Below, piece by piece: positions 13,231 to 15,174 of a stretch of DNA of 15,174 nucleotides (position 1 is its first letter; each line of letters opens with the position of its first letter). The notes beneath the pieces were generated by a model. The model saw only the letters and a program-made list of their open reading frames with translations. It was not told the DNA's origin and made no database searches. The translations under genes and the position numbers were made by a program. This DNA comes from JBKDZR01 sp047971485 (GTDB lineage: Bacteria; Pseudomonadota; Alphaproteobacteria; Rhodobacterales; Rhodobacteraceae), in assembly GCA_047971485.1 (NCBI GenBank), contig JBKDZR010000069.1:1-15174 (forward strand), read 5' to 3'.

Positions 13231-13712
13231 TCAAAAGGCGACGGATAGGACAAGGCCGCCTTGGCTGCGGCCATGGTCGGGTCAATCGGGTACAGACCGG
13301 TGAATTGCGGAGCATAGGGGCCGGACAGTTCGGCCTTGCGCTCGCCGGGGAAGAGAAAGCCGAAACGCTGGTAATAGGCCGGGCCGCCCACCACGACGAC
13401 AGCGGCGAATTTCCGTTGCCGGGCCTGATCCAGACCATAGCGGATCAGTTCCGCCCCGATGCCCTTGCCCTGATCCTCGGGACGGACCGAGACCGGGGCC
13501 AGCGCCAGCCAGTTCACCGGGGCCTCCAGGCGGGAAAAGCAGATATGGGCGACCAGTTCGTCTGCGCGTGTGGCAACCAGTTCATAGGCGACATCCCCGC
13601 TGGCGCGCAGGGCGCGGATCAGGTTGTACTCGGCTGGGCCCTCGAAGGCGTGATCCAAAAGGATGGAAATCGCCGTTTCGTCATCGGGTTGTGCGCTACG
13701 GATCGCAATCAA
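13221..13712 (-). CDS. GNAT family N-acetyltransferase (YhbS-like)
   Basis: Acetyl-CoA-dependent acyltransferase of the GNAT fold; the acceptor is unknown. 163 aa. Visible: RSAQPDDETAISILLDHAF at the N-terminus, the central strand LALAPVSVRPEDQGKGIGAELI with the acetyl-CoA pyrophosphate loop QGKGIG (81-86), and FAAVVVVGGPAYYQRFGF, the beta-bulge/Tyr region typical of COG3153 (YhbS). Start: a TTG at 13710-13712 gives MIAIRSAQPDD and has GGGAG (13720-13724) seven bases upstream. The only in-frame ATG (13770-13772) would add 20 unconserved residues and has no ribosome site. It lies downstream of groEL on the same strand but beyond a strong terminator, so it needs its own promoter. Confidence 0.87.
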   Translation of the reverse strand: MIAIRSAQPDDETAISILLDHAFEGPAEYNLIRALRASGDVAYELVATRADELVAHICFSRLEAPVNWLALAPVSVRPEDQGKGIGAELIRYGLDQARQRKFAAVVVVGGPAYYQRFGFLFPGERKAELSGPYAPQFTGLYPIDPTMAAAKAALSYPSPFEGA

Positions 13713-13738
13713 GACAATACTCCCGGAAAGTGTCCCGC

Positions 13739-13767
13739 GATGTAAAGCTGCGGGCAAAGGTTTGCAA
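13739..13767 (-). promoter_or_regulatory. Possible promoter of the GNAT gene
   Basis: On the minus strand TTGCAA (13767-13762) and TACATC (13744-13739) are 17 bases apart, in the short space between the groEL terminator and the GNAT ribosome site. Both boxes are partial matches (4/6 and 3/6). Confidence 0.35.
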
Positions 13768-13789
13768 GCCACTGCCCGGGGCCGGAAAC

Positions 13790-13818
13790 AAAAAGGGGGC
13801 CGCCCGAAGGCGACCCCC
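13790..13818 (-). terminator. Strong Rho-independent terminator after groEL
   Basis: On the minus strand a 10-bp stem GGGGGTCGCC / GGCGGCCCCC with a TTCG tetraloop (pairs 13818-13809 with 13804-13795, one G-T) is followed by TTTTTGTTT. It starts 27 bases after the groEL stop. This is the clearest terminator in the window. Confidence 0.92.
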
Positions 13819-13845
13819 TGACCAAAGCTGGGCTCTGGCGGCTGA

Positions 13846-15174
<1,329 letters not shown>

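Overview
The window is a gene-dense, GC-rich chromosomal segment. Codon use, protein sequences and gene neighbourhoods suggest an alphaproteobacterium of the Rhodobacteraceae/Roseobacteraceae (Rhodobacterales). Supporting signs are the hsp20-DUF1150 pair, the lgt-MidA-type methyltransferase-pgeF run, trxB next to an AsnC/Lrp regulator, and DUF465 upstream of purEK. I cannot name a genus. There is no insertion sequence, phage gene, CRISPR array, tRNA or rRNA, and nothing looks recently transferred. No gap between genes exceeds about 210 bases.

Layout, left to right. Minus-strand pyrF (3' end cut by the window edge) diverges from clpB, which has a good candidate heat-shock promoter and a clear terminator. 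Minus-strand prs (PRPP synthetase) diverges from a kappa-GST/2-hydroxychromene-2-carboxylate isomerase-like gene. Minus-strand ubiK diverges from a tightly packed plus-strand run: lgt, a MidA/NDUFAF7-type methyltransferase (ATGA overlap with lgt) and pgeF. Convergent to pgeF is an AsnC/Lrp regulator, which diverges from trxB. Convergent to trxB is the hsp20-DUF1150 operon (ATGA overlap) behind a second heat-shock-type promoter. Divergent from hsp20 come a DUF465 gene and the purE-purK pair. Minus-strand groEL (5' end cut by the window edge) with a textbook terminator and a GNAT acetyltransferase close the window.

Two themes link the genes. The first is protein quality control and redox: ClpB, small Hsp, GroEL and thioredoxin reductase lie within 15 kb, and two of these loci carry sigma-32-like promoters. 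The second is nucleotide synthesis: PyrF (pyrimidine), Prs (PRPP) and PurE/PurK (purine). Lgt and PgeF act on the cell envelope, and UbiK and the MidA-like methyltransferase on respiration.

Most of the window is ordinary core genome. The most unusual structure is at the methyltransferase-pgeF junction (7751-7851). A degenerate 20-bp tandem repeat there creates a chain of three mini-reading frames. Each starts with a GTG inside a GTGA that also holds the stop of the frame before it, so a terminating ribosome could be handed from the methyltransferase through three tiny peptides to pgeF. This is visible in the sequence; any function is inference. A near-palindromic 19-bp site between the AsnC/Lrp gene and trxB is the next most interesting element.
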